From Thermococcus sp. (GTDB lineage: Archaea > Methanobacteriota_B > Thermococci > Thermococcales > Thermococcaceae): a DNA stretch of 36,021 nt. This document shows, in pieces, positions 15,880-24,043 of this stretch. Under the pieces are notes generated by a model, which worked only from the letters and a program-made list of their open reading frames with translations, did no database searches and was not told where the DNA came from. Location: contig NZ_JALUFF010000050.1 in NCBI RefSeq assembly GCF_027052235.1, positions 1 through 36,021 of the forward strand, read 5' to 3'. Positions within the stretch are counted from its first letter, which is position 1. Each line of letters starts with the position of its first letter. The position numbers and the translations under genes were made by a program.

Positions 15880-17280
15880 TCAGAACCTCCTCCTGAGGAG
15901 CAAGAGGGGCAGAACCGCCAGTGCAACGAGCAGTGCGGGCCCGCAGGTGCTCTTAGAACTGCTTCCGAGCTGGTACTTGAACTCGACCTTGTCCGGGACC
16001 TTTGACATCAGCTCCTGATAGTCCTTCAGAGGGGTGCCGTAGCGGAGGAAGACCTCGCTCCTGATGACCACCTCGGAGTCGCTGACCTTCTCAACCTTCA
16101 GGATTATCCTGTTGCCGTTGGAGCTTACCTCGATGTCCTTCGGGATTTCAACGAACTTGGCTCCTTCTGAAAGGACGAACCTCGTGACCTTCGTCTCGTT
16201 TATGCTTGCGTCGAGTCTGTTGAGGAACTGCATTGTTCCTAGCTCAAGCTTGGGGTCGTAGGCGTAGATGTAGGTGCCGTTGACTTCCTTGGTGAAGTTC
16301 TGCAGAACGAAGTGGTACTCAACGATGAGGGGCCCGGTGGAGTTGAGGTTCAGAATCCTGACCTTCCCGCTCCTGACTGTGATTCCCTCCTTCTGGAAGG
16401 CCTGGGCGTACCTCTGGTAGAGTCCCTGCTCGGCCTTGTCAACGCCCTGATAGGATATCTGGATTTTGAGGTAGTTCACGTAGGACTCGGGTTCGAGGTA
16501 CTTCTCAACGCTGTCAAACACCGTCTGGTTCTTTCCGACGGTTATGTTGTTGAATATCTGCATCTTCCAGAGGGTCGCGTTCTCCTTCCCCGGTTTCCCC
16601 CGATATTGGATCACGAAGGCCCTCGGCTTTCCGTATATCTTCTGGATGTCGGCGTAGCTCACCCCCTTCGCGAAGTATATGACCGAGTGTATCACCACAT
16701 CGCTCCCCTTTCTGGAGACGGCGATCTTCACGTAGCTCCCGTTGGAGGTCGCGCTGTAGTTCTCTGGAAGGAGGGTAACCTCCGCACCCTCGGGGAGATG
16801 AACGGTGAAGGTGTTCTCAAGCGTCACGCTACCGTTTATCTTCGTCGGGTCAATCTGGTAGAGGTCGGCAACCCTGAGGACGTCAAGGGATATCTCCCAT
16901 ACCCCGTCGTAGGAGTAGTACCTTGCGAAGTTCGGGATGTAGCCCCTAACTATCGTCTCAAGCGGGCCGGTGGAGTTGTAACCGAGTATCTCGGCCGTGG
17001 CGTTCTCCATCTTGAGGCCCTGCTGGGCGAGCTTCTGTGCCGTCTGGCTGGCAAAAAGTCTCGTGGCGTTCTCTATCCCAACGTCGAGTATGCTCTCCTT
17101 AGTCCTGTTGAGCAGGTCAGCCGGGCCGTAGAGGATTGTATCGAGGGTGACGTTAGCACCGCCGTCCCATGAGACCCAGTATTCCTCCTTTTGAACCTCG
17201 TGGAATCCATCAGCAGAAGCCGAACCGGCCAGCAACCCCAGAACAACGAAAAGAACCATCAACAGACCACTTTTCCTCAT
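15880..17280 (-). CDS. Secreted surface protein with CGP-CTERM anchor
   Basis: The product has 466 residues. An N-terminal signal peptide (MRKSGLLMVLFVVLGLLAGS, cut near ASA-DGF) leads a large beta-rich outside region with many N-glycosylation sequons (NVT, NRT, NAT, NGS, NIT). The C-terminus is CGPALLVALAVLPLLLLRRR then F: Cys-Gly-Pro, a hydrophobic helix and an Arg cluster, the CGP-CTERM sorting signal found in Thermococcales. This signal is thought to lead to processing and lipid-type anchoring at the cysteine. Two similar halves may exist (the phrases NSTGPL and EVSSNGNRI / ATSNGSYVK recur). Function unknown; likely a cell-surface or S-layer-associated protein. SD GGAGGT and a TATA box (minus, 17321-17330) precede the start. 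Confidence 0.88.
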   Translation of the reverse strand: MRKSGLLMVLFVVLGLLAGSASADGFHEVQKEEYWVSWDGGANVTLDTILYGPADLLNRTKESILDVGIENATRLFASQTAQKLAQQGLKMENATAEILGYNSTGPLETIVRGYIPNFARYYSYDGVWEISLDVLRVADLYQIDPTKINGSVTLENTFTVHLPEGAEVTLLPENYSATSNGSYVKIAVSRKGSDVVIHSVIYFAKGVSYADIQKIYGKPRAFVIQYRGKPGKENATLWKMQIFNNITVGKNQTVFDSVEKYLEPESYVNYLKIQISYQGVDKAEQGLYQRYAQAFQKEGITVRSGKVRILNLNSTGPLIVEYHFVLQNFTKEVNGTYIYAYDPKLELGTMQFLNRLDASINETKVTRFVLSEGAKFVEIPKDIEVSSNGNRIILKVEKVSDSEVVIRSEVFLRYGTPLKDYQELMSKVPDKVEFKYQLGSSSKSTCGPALLVALAVLPLLLLRRRF

Positions 17281-17320
17281 GACTATACCTCCATCTTCCC
17301 TGTCGCTAAAAACGGCCCGG

Positions 17321-17357
17321 ACTTATTAAGCTTTGCCCAGTGGAAGAAGTTTATAAA
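17321..17357. promoter_or_regulatory. Divergent promoters for the CGP-CTERM and M20 genes
   Basis: The minus strand carries AAAGCTTAATAAGT (TATA at 17321-17330) for the CGP-CTERM gene, and the plus strand carries AAGTTTATAAAGG (TATA at 17350-17357) for the M20 peptidase gene. The two elements are about 25 bp apart, so binding of TBP/TFB at one could affect the other. Confidence 0.55.
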
Positions 17358-17388
17358 GGGCTGGGCCAATATGCGTTAGGTGACTCAA

Positions 17389-18441
17389 ATGAAGACCGAA
17401 CGCGCGAAGGAGATACTCCTTCAGCTCTTGAAAATCCCCTCTCCGTCCGGCCAGGAAGACAGGATAATGCTTCACATCATGGAGTTCCTCCACAAGCTCG
17501 ACTACGACGTCCACATCGAGAGCGACGGCGAGATAATCGACCTTGTTGTAAACCCCGATGCAGAGCTTTTCTACGAGGTTCACGTCGATACGATACCTAT
17601 AAGGGCAGAACCCTTCGTCAGGGGCAACATAATCTACGGAACCGGGGCGAGCGACATAAAGGGAGGAGCAGCGGCAATACTCCTCATGATGGAGAGCTTG
17701 AGGAAGGAAGGTAAAGACCTGAACGTTGGCGTCGTCTTCGTCAGCGACGAGGAGCACGGTGGGCGTGGCAGTGCCCTCTTCATGGAGCGCTATAGGCCAA
17801 AGATGGCCGTCGTGCTCGAACCTACTGACCTTGAAGTCCACATAGCTCATGCCGGCAACATAGAGGCCTACTTCGAGGTTGATGGGAAAGAGGCCCATGG
17901 CGCCTGTCCGGAAAGCGGGGTCAACGCCATAGAGGAGACCTACAAGATGCTGGAGGAGCTCAAGAACCTTGAACCATTCAAGCAGAAGGGTAAGTACTTC
18001 GACCCCCATATAGGCATCCAGGAGCTTCTCTGCGAGAATCCGGTTTACCTCATCCCGGCCCTCTGCAGGGGAAGGCTTGAGGCCAGGCTCCTTCCAAACC
18101 AGGAAGTCGAGGACATACTCGACATGCTCGACCCAATCCTAGACGAGTACACAAAGAGCTACGAGTACACCGAGATATGGGACGGCTACGAGCTCGAACC
18201 GGATGAAGAGATAGTTGTTCTCGCTAAAAAGGCGATGGAAAAAACCGAGATAGACGAGTTCGGTGGTATGAGGAGCTGGACTGATGCTATAAACTTCATG
18301 TACAACGGGACAAGGACGATAGTCTTCGGCCCGGGTAACCTTGACATTTCCCACACCACCCACGAGAGAATAGACGTCAGGGACGTTGTCACTGCCAGCG
18401 AGTTCCTCAAGGTTCTCAACGAGATTTACGGTAGCGAGTGA
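17389..18441 (+). CDS. M20-family metallopeptidase (ArgE/DapE type)
   Basis: The product has 350 residues from ATG 17389, spaced correctly behind GGTGA; a GTG at 17380 is inside that site. Di-zinc M20 residues are visible: YEVHVDT (His and Asp), GTGASDIKGG (bridging Asp), SDEEHGG (catalytic Glu-Glu), VLEPTD and, near the end, ISHTTHERI (His). The inserted lid domain (roughly 165-275, GNIEAYFEVDGKEAHGACPE) is present. M20 enzymes deacylate N-acyl amino acids or cut dipeptides; in Thermococcales related enzymes release lysine or ornithine from LysW, but no lys/arg genes are near. The substrate therefore remains open. Confidence 0.88.
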   Translation: MKTERAKEILLQLLKIPSPSGQEDRIMLHIMEFLHKLDYDVHIESDGEIIDLVVNPDAELFYEVHVDTIPIRAEPFVRGNIIYGTGASDIKGGAAAILLMMESLRKEGKDLNVGVVFVSDEEHGGRGSALFMERYRPKMAVVLEPTDLEVHIAHAGNIEAYFEVDGKEAHGACPESGVNAIEETYKMLEELKNLEPFKQKGKYFDPHIGIQELLCENPVYLIPALCRGRLEARLLPNQEVEDILDMLDPILDEYTKSYEYTEIWDGYELEPDEEIVVLAKKAMEKTEIDEFGGMRSWTDAINFMYNGTRTIVFGPGNLDISHTTHERIDVRDVVTASEFLKVLNEIYGSE

Positions 18442-18464
18442 GGGCAGGTTTTATTGAGCTGAAC

Positions 18465-18485
18465 CCCCACCAGTAACTGGTGGGG
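18465..18485. repeat. Perfect 9-bp inverted repeat (hairpin) downstream of the M20 gene
   Basis: CCCCACCAG (18465-18473) and CTGGTGGGG (18477-18485) form a perfect nine-pair stem with a three-base TAA loop. It lies 24 nt after the M20 stop and just before the end of the broken ATPase gene on the other strand, so it may end or protect both transcripts. No T-run follows on the plus strand. Confidence 0.6.
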
Positions 18486-18495
18486 CCTTCACCAC

Positions 18496-19196
18496 TCAGG
18501 AACGGAGCGCCCTCTCTATGACGGGGTCTGTTATCCGGTACTCGTTCCCCCTCTTTTCTAGGTAGCCATAGCGGACGAGATTCTTTATCTCGGTGTTAGA
18601 GAGTCCCCTTGTTGATCTCCCGGTCCTCTATCCTCTCAATGTATTCCTTTATTGCCCTCCACGAGCGGTAGCCTTCAGCAACGGCCGCCACGATGCGGAG
18701 ATACCTTGGCGAGTACCGCGAAAGCTCGTCTATTATGTCCCTTTTTGCCCTCTGGAAGACCTCTTCAATTGCAGTCGTGTGATCCTTTCCCCTGTATTTC
18801 ATCCATCCGTATTCCCTAAGCCACCCAACGATGCCGTCAAGTGCCTCAACGGCACTTTCCAGCTCCCGCTCTGGAACCCTCATCCCGAGCTCTTCAAAAC
18901 CCCTCCTCAGGTAGAGGAGGCTTTCGCCCCTGCTGAAGCGCTCGAGGTGCATTATCTCGTGCTCCCTTTTGTAGAGGGGAGTGCCTGTCGTTGAATTCCA
19001 AAAATTCCTCGAGTATCTGAACTTCCGATCCCGTTAGAATTACGGTTATGTTCTCGTAGCCGTCGTTTAAGGATGCAAGGAGCGCCGTGTAGTCGTAGTT
19101 TGAATACCTCAGGTACTGGGCCTCATCGAAGACCCATACTGTATAGGGGGTGCCAACATATTTGAGCGTTGTTGCTCTGGAACGGTCATGAGTCAT
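18496..19196 (-). pseudogene. Truncated, frameshifted archaeal ATPase (Arch_ATPase family)
   Basis: Three pieces read as one protein on the minus strand. The first (from 19196) holds the Walker B segment VWVFDEAQYLRYSNYDYTAL and the following ITVILTGSEVQILEEFLEF. A frameshift near 18988 leads to SPLYKREHEIMHLERFSRGE and a long helical part (YSPRYLRIVAAVAEGYRSWR). A second shift near 18606 leads to SNTEIKNLVRYGYLEKRGNE YRITDPVIERALRS and a stop at 18496. These are the expected middle and C-terminal winged-helix parts of archaeal STAND-like ATPases (PF01637). The N-terminal Walker A part, about 100 residues, is absent: the frame begins where the helicase gene ends, with overlapping stop and ATG. 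So the gene is dead by both truncation and shifts. Confidence 0.85.
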
Positions 19197-21976
19197 GATG
19201 TGCTCTTATCCGAGGAGTTTTCTTCCTCACCCTTCTCCTTCACCCAGAACCTTCTCGTCCTTATAAACTGCCTCTCGCGCTCCATGAGGGCAACCAGAAG
19301 GGCGTCCCCTTTATACTGTGCCAGAAGCCTCGCTGCCGTGTCCGGCCCCGTCCCGTAGCTGGCCAGAGCCAGAACCGCCTCGAAGCCGTAGGAATCAACC
19401 AGGTCAGCCGCTTTCAGCAGTTTTCTGTAGGTTCTCTCCTCCTTTTTCTCCAGCGACTTTCCGTGGCGAACCTTCTCCAGAACGGGCAGGAACTCCTCCG
19501 CATCGATAGGATGGGCAACGGCGAGCATCTTCGAGCCGCAGCGCGGGCACTCCCTGTCTTTGATGTTTCTCAACCTTGAGACCTTTGTCTTCGAGTGCCA
19601 GCCGCAGTTAGTACATACCAGAACGACCTCGTGGTCGAGCAGCCTCTTCCTGAAGAGCTCAAGGATTTCGTCCCTCTCAAGGGCCCCGCTCAGGAGGAAC
19701 TCGCCCCCAACGGTCATGTTGAGACTCGCCAGCGTCGAGGGTTCTCCCCTGAGGGAGGTTTTCACGCGCAGAGAACCGGCTTTCAGCATCTCAAGGACGA
19801 GCTTTCCCTTGCTTACATCGACCTTGTCGTGGTAGAGCTCGTTGAGGGTTTCCCTCTCAATTACCGTCCCCTCGAAGAGCCTCTCAACGCGCCTTATCCT
19901 TGCTTCTCTTCTCAAAGCCCCGAAGCGCTTCGCGACGTTCAGCATTCTCCATCTGTAGGCGTGGGAGTCGCGGAGGGAGCGGGCGACTATTGGCTCCAAG
20001 CTATCCGGCTCCCCGTAAAGGTAGCGCTTCACCTCCTCCGGGTTCAGATGGAAGGGCGTTTTGAAAACGACGGCATGTGCCTGGCTCCTCATTGAGAAGA
20101 CCTTTCCGTAGGTGAGGCTCAGGAGTGAGTACACAAGCCTACCGAGGGCCTCGTTTGCCCTGTTGCCGAAGTCCGCGTGGATTACCAGGGCTTTTGGGGT
20201 GCTCTCCACAACGATGTCCCTGTCGGTTGAGAAGGGCTCGTCCCGTATTTCCTCAATCGCCCTCCTCAGTTCTTCCTCCTCGAACTCGACTCCCTTTAAA
20301 AGATCCTTCGCCTTCTCAAAGTCAAAGGCCAGCTCCCTCTTCAGCCTTCCGACGGTGAAAGCGACCTCAAAGGGAACGGGAATCATCTCGCCCTCCCAGC
20401 TCGGTATTGCACTTTCGAGGCTCTTGCTCTCGCGGACTTTGATGAGTTTTGCATCATCGTCAATCTTGAGCACTATCCAGCTCCGCCCGTTCATCACGAA
20501 CTCCATGCCCTCCTCAAGGTCCATCACGAAGCTCTCGTCCAGTCTGCCTATGACGTGCCCGCTCCCTGCATCGAAGACCCTCCAAGAAACTTCATCCGGT
20601 ATCGTGGAGAGGTTCTCGTAGTAGTACTGGAAGGCTCCCCTCCTTAGGTAGAGGAGGCCCTTTTCTTCGTCGTAGCCTATCAGCCTAGAATCTTCTAAAA
20701 CCTTCAGGACGTCGAGGTAGTCTTCCCAGCTCAGATCCCTGTAAACGTATGCCCTCCTCGCTATCTCGTAGGGCCTCTCGCGGGGAAGCCTCTTATGCTC
20801 GATGAGGAGGCCGACTATGAAATGGGCCAAAACGTCGAGGCCTCCAATGGGCTCAACGGCCTCAAAACGGCCTTCTAAAGCCATCTTCGCTATGACCAGG
20901 CTCTGGAGGTAGTCCTCCACGTTCGTCGCTATGATGTAGGCCTCGCTCACCTCGCCTATCCTGTGCTTAGCTCTACCGGCGCGCTGAACCAGACGATTGA
21001 CCTGGCGCGGGCTCATGTACTGAATAACGACGTCTACATCTCCAATGTCTATGCCGAGCTCCATCGATGAAGTGCATATCAGCGCTTTGATTTTCCCCTC
21101 CTTGAGCGCTCTCTCCGCCCTTATCCTGGCCTCCTTGGCGAGGGAACCGTGGTGAACCTCCACGGGCTTTCCCCAGGCCTTCAACCGGTGGGCTAAAATC
21201 TCGGCGAACTGGCGCGTGTTGGTGAAGATGAGGGCTTTCCCGTGCCTCTCGACGATATCCCAGAGTAGTCTTAAGCGAGACGCTATCTCCGGCGAGAGGC
21301 TCAGCTTTCTCGCGAGCTCCTCGTCTTCTCCGCTTGGTTCTGGATATAGGATGTGGAAGCGGTAGCTCTTCCTCCAGGAGGGCTTCACTATAACGTCCGC
21401 TTTGAGCCACTCCCTCACCTCATCCTCGTTGCCGACCGTCGCGGTCATGCCGATCCTCTTGAACTCGGCTATCTCCTCTAAACGCTCAAGGTTGAGGAGA
21501 AGTTGAGCACCGCGCTTGTTGTCCACGAGCTCGGCTATCTCGTCAACTATAACGAACTTAACGTTGGATAGGTGTTTTCTGAGTGATTTAACCGTCAGGA
21601 TAACTCCGAGCGTCTCGGGGGTGATGATGAGCATCTGAGGAGGGTTTTTGACCTGTTTCGCCTTCCTGTAGGCCGAAGTGTCGCCGTGCCTCACCTCAAC
21701 GCTTATCCCTAGCTTTCTCCCCCACCATTCGAGCCTGTCGAGGAGGTCTCTGTTTAAGGCTTTGAGAGGAGCTATGTAGAGGGCAGAAATCGGCTTAAGG
21801 TTCTCCTCAAGGATTTCGTTGAAGACCGGAAGGACTGCCGCTTCCGTCTTTCCCGAGCCGGTTGGCGCTATAACCAGAACGCTCTTTCCCAAGCTAACCT
21901 CCCTGAAGGCATCCTGCTGGAGGCGGTTCAGCCTGCCGAACTTCTCTTTAATGGCCTTCCTGAGGAGGGGGTACAT
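19193..21976 (-). CDS. Lhr-like superfamily 2 DNA/RNA helicase with zinc ribbon
   Basis: The product has 927 residues from ATG 21976 (MYPLLRKAIKEKFGRLNRLQ), about 25 nt after a TATA box (minus, 21997-22005), so probably leaderless; the frame extends into the divergent MFS promoter but without family sequence. Motifs: I APTGSGKT (37-44), II DEIA (145-148), III MTATVGN, and VI QRAGRAKHR. Long C-terminal parts follow, with a Cys4 zinc ribbon (CTNCGWHSK and CPRCGSKML) near residue 830. The order fits archaeal Lhr-type ATP-dependent 3'-5' helicases, linked to DNA repair or RNA handling. The last residues (EEENSSDKSTS) run into the truncated ATPase gene, so the C-terminus may have been altered by the same event. 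Confidence 0.9.
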   Translation of the reverse strand: MYPLLRKAIKEKFGRLNRLQQDAFREVSLGKSVLVIAPTGSGKTEAAVLPVFNEILEENLKPISALYIAPLKALNRDLLDRLEWWGRKLGISVEVRHGDTSAYRKAKQVKNPPQMLIITPETLGVILTVKSLRKHLSNVKFVIVDEIAELVDNKRGAQLLLNLERLEEIAEFKRIGMTATVGNEDEVREWLKADVIVKPSWRKSYRFHILYPEPSGEDEELARKLSLSPEIASRLRLLWDIVERHGKALIFTNTRQFAEILAHRLKAWGKPVEVHHGSLAKEARIRAERALKEGKIKALICTSSMELGIDIGDVDVVIQYMSPRQVNRLVQRAGRAKHRIGEVSEAYIIATNVEDYLQSLVIAKMALEGRFEAVEPIGGLDVLAHFIVGLLIEHKRLPRERPYEIARRAYVYRDLSWEDYLDVLKVLEDSRLIGYDEEKGLLYLRRGAFQYYYENLSTIPDEVSWRVFDAGSGHVIGRLDESFVMDLEEGMEFVMNGRSWIVLKIDDDAKLIKVRESKSLESAIPSWEGEMIPVPFEVAFTVGRLKRELAFDFEKAKDLLKGVEFEEEELRRAIEEIRDEPFSTDRDIVVESTPKALVIHADFGNRANEALGRLVYSLLSLTYGKVFSMRSQAHAVVFKTPFHLNPEEVKRYLYGEPDSLEPIVARSLRDSHAYRWRMLNVAKRFGALRREARIRRVERLFEGTVIERETLNELYHDKVDVSKGKLVLEMLKAGSLRVKTSLRGEPSTLASLNMTVGGEFLLSGALERDEILELFRKRLLDHEVVLVCTNCGWHSKTKVSRLRNIKDRECPRCGSKMLAVAHPIDAEEFLPVLEKVRHGKSLEKKEERTYRKLLKAADLVDSYGFEAVLALASYGTGPDTAARLLAQYKGDALLVALMERERQFIRTRRFWVKEKGEEENSSDKSTS

Positions 21977-21996
21977 GGTGTGAACTTTATCTGTGA

Positions 21997-22005
21997 GTTT
22001 ATAAC
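21997..22005 (-). promoter_or_regulatory. TATA box of the Lhr-like helicase gene
   Basis: Minus strand GGGGTTATAAACTC is a clear BRE/TATA centred about 25 nt before the ATG at 21976; no Shine-Dalgarno site is needed for a leaderless message. Confidence 0.6.
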
Positions 22006-22018
22006 CCCTACCGCTAAG

Positions 22019-22027
22019 CTTATAAAG
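22019..22027 (+). promoter_or_regulatory. TATA box of the MFS exporter gene
   Basis: CTAAGCTTATAAAGCG is a good BRE/TATA element about 36 nt before the ATG at 22060; it predicts a transcript start within the downstream palindrome. Confidence 0.6.
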
Positions 22028-22049
22028 CGATATATCGTTCGACATATCG
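22028..22049. promoter_or_regulatory. Palindromic operator candidate over the MFS transcript start
   Basis: CGATATATCG (22028-22037) and CGACATATCG (22040-22049) are inverted copies separated by TT, matching at nine of ten positions. The element starts one base after the TATA box and ends in the ribosome binding site, the classic place for a repressor. No regulator gene lies beside it, so the binding protein must be coded elsewhere. Confidence 0.5.
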
Positions 22050-22059
22050 GTGAAGAGAT

Positions 22060-23559
22060 ATGATCGTTGAGAGGAACGGTGAAACCTACGACCTGAGCTA
22101 TGCAAAAAGGGCCATGCTGGTTGTTGTCATTTTGCCACTCCTCGTCATGTACACCGAGGCAATGCTCACACCGGCTTTGCCCACCATCCAGAGGGAGTTC
22201 GCGATAAACCCGAACGACGTCAGCTGGGTTCTTACAATCTACCTCCTCGTTGGAACGGTGAGCGTTGCCCTGTTTGGAAAGCTAGGCGACATGTACGGGA
22301 AAAAGAAGATGTTCCTCATCGCGTTAGCCTTCTACACCACCGGCGTCATACTGAACGGCTTCGCGCCGAGCTTCCAGTGGCTTCTCGTTACGAGAGCCAT
22401 TCAGGGCTTTGGAATGGCGATATTCCCGCTCGCTTTTGCCCTCGTTAGGGAGGAGTTTCCGCCCGAGATGGTTCCCCAGGTTCAGGGAATGATAAGCGCG
22501 ATGTTCGCGGTAGGTATGGTCATCGCACTACCCCTCGGCGCTTGGGTTACCCAGAACTGGGGCTGGCGCTGGACGTATCACTCCGCTGCGCCATTCGCGG
22601 TTCTCATGTTCTTCCTCGCGTGGAAGGTTTTGAGGGAGAGCCGTTACATAAACCCGGGAAAGGTTGACTGGATCGGTGCTGTTCTCCTGACGGTAGCCGT
22701 TGTCCCGGCCCTCGTGGCCGTTACGAGAGCACCTAACGTCGGCTGGACTGCCAGGGAGACCCTGGCACTCTTCGCGGTGGCCCTCATTGGTACTGGACTC
22801 CTGGTTCTATGGGAGAGGAAGGTCGAGAACCCGATAATCCCGCTCGGGATAATAACCGCTAGAAACCCCTCCATAGTTAACATCGGGATAATGTTCGCGG
22901 CCTTCGGCATCTCAATGATGAGCCAGGCGAACACCTACATCTTCCAGATGAAGCCACCCTTCGGCTTCGGGAAGACCATTCTCCAGAGCGGAATACTCAT
23001 GACGCCGATGGCTCTAGTGATGCTCATAGTTGCCCCAATAGCCGGAAAGCTCATGCCGAAGGTCGGTGCAAAGCCCGTCGCCTTAACCGGTGCGCTCACC
23101 GCGGCCATCGGTTTGGGAATCCTGTCGAAGTACGCCCCCCAGCTTCCACCGAGCCACCTCTGGGCCTTCGTGGGGCTCATAACCTTAGTCGGAACGGGAA
23201 TAACGCTGATGAACATCTCCCTAATCAACGTGCTGGTCTTTTCGGTTCCGCCGAGGGTTATGGGAGTGGCAACCGGAGCGAACAGCCTCTTCAGAAACTT
23301 CGGCTCGACATGGGGGCCGGCCATCGCTGGCACCATAATGAGCACCTACTACATCCTCTTCCACCCGCCCGGAGCTCCACCTTGGGTCAAGATTAAGATC
23401 CCGACCACAAAGGCCTACGAGGTGCTCTTCGGAACTTCGGCCGTCATATTCCTGCTCCTTGCCCTGCTGATCTTGGCAATCCGGGAGGTCATGAAGGGCG
23501 GGAGGATTCATGAGGTCGAGAACGGTGGGGAAAAGGACGTTGTAGTCGAGCCCGCTTAA
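22060..23559 (+). CDS. MFS multidrug exporter, DHA2 (14-helix) type
   Basis: The product has 499 residues and 14 hydrophobic segments. Motif A of the family is seen as GKLGDMYGKKKMFLIA in the first loop; motif C-like glycine/proline pattern is in the fifth helix (GFGMAIFPLAFALV). The conserved MYTEAMLTPALPTIQREFAI at the first helix is typical of EmrB/QacA-type drug:proton antiporters. The product exports drugs, organic acids or other toxic small molecules; the real substrate is unknown. The start has GGTGA six bases upstream. The gene stands alone with its own promoter and palindrome, as expected for a gene induced by its substrate. Confidence 0.92.
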   Translation: MIVERNGETYDLSYAKRAMLVVVILPLLVMYTEAMLTPALPTIQREFAINPNDVSWVLTIYLLVGTVSVALFGKLGDMYGKKKMFLIALAFYTTGVILNGFAPSFQWLLVTRAIQGFGMAIFPLAFALVREEFPPEMVPQVQGMISAMFAVGMVIALPLGAWVTQNWGWRWTYHSAAPFAVLMFFLAWKVLRESRYINPGKVDWIGAVLLTVAVVPALVAVTRAPNVGWTARETLALFAVALIGTGLLVLWERKVENPIIPLGIITARNPSIVNIGIMFAAFGISMMSQANTYIFQMKPPFGFGKTILQSGILMTPMALVMLIVAPIAGKLMPKVGAKPVALTGALTAAIGLGILSKYAPQLPPSHLWAFVGLITLVGTGITLMNISLINVLVFSVPPRVMGVATGANSLFRNFGSTWGPAIAGTIMSTYYILFHPPGAPPWVKIKIPTTKAYEVLFGTSAVIFLLLALLILAIREVMKGGRIHEVENGGEKDVVVEPA

Positions 23560-24043
23560 GCTGGCCCATGCAGTTTATCACGCTATAATTCTTTCTTTTC
23601 TCCCAAAACGTTCTTTAACACCTCCTTCTTGCAATCTGCCGGCAGACGGCTCTCTGGAACTCTTTAACAACCGAAAGTTAGTATTTAACATTAAGTCACG
23701 ATTTAAATTAAATTTGTAACGAAAATCTTTCGAAAACAGGAAATGGAACGGGAGGAAGCTGAAAACTCTCCAAATCCGAACGTAACCGTTTTTTTGAAGA
23801 TTTTGGGGTTCCAAAATGGACTAGTCGCTAATCAAACCCTGATGAAGTCTCCGGAAGTTTCATGTACATAGGTGTGCATTAAGATGGGGCGGTGCTCTTG
23901 GAAGCCAGTTCCCTGGTTAACGCCTTAGATGCCCCCTGCTTAAACCTCTCTCAGGGCCTGTTTAAGACCCCTTTGAGGAAAAGCTTATAAGATTCGAGTG
24001 TTTTTTATTTCTCTGTTGGGCGAACGGAGGAAAAAGTCGCCCT
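23560..24043 (+). promoter_or_regulatory. CRISPR leader and AT-rich gene-free region
   Basis: This stretch of 484 bases holds no supportable gene. The first 270 bases are AT-rich (for example around 23690-23720), unlike the GC-rich genes around. It precedes the array on the side where repeats are perfect, as CRISPR leaders do, and Thermococcales leaders are of similar length. A promoter, GAGGAAAAGC followed by TTATAAGA (TATA about 23984-23991), lies some 55 nt before the first repeat; transcription would start near 24013 and read into the array. The bases adjoining the first repeat, which set the site of new spacer insertion, are GTCGCCCT. Confidence 0.75.

Noticed and set aside
16312-17172. 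286-codon frame on the plus strand
   Set aside because: Antisense to the CGP-CTERM gene, which has signal peptide, anchor and ribosome binding site; the plus frame has none.
17326-18009. 227-codon frame on the minus strand
   Set aside because: Antisense to the M20 peptidase with its complete metal-ligand set.
23578-23814. 78-codon minus-strand frame in the CRISPR leader
   Set aside because: AT-rich, no ribosome binding site, low-complexity product; better explained as leader DNA.
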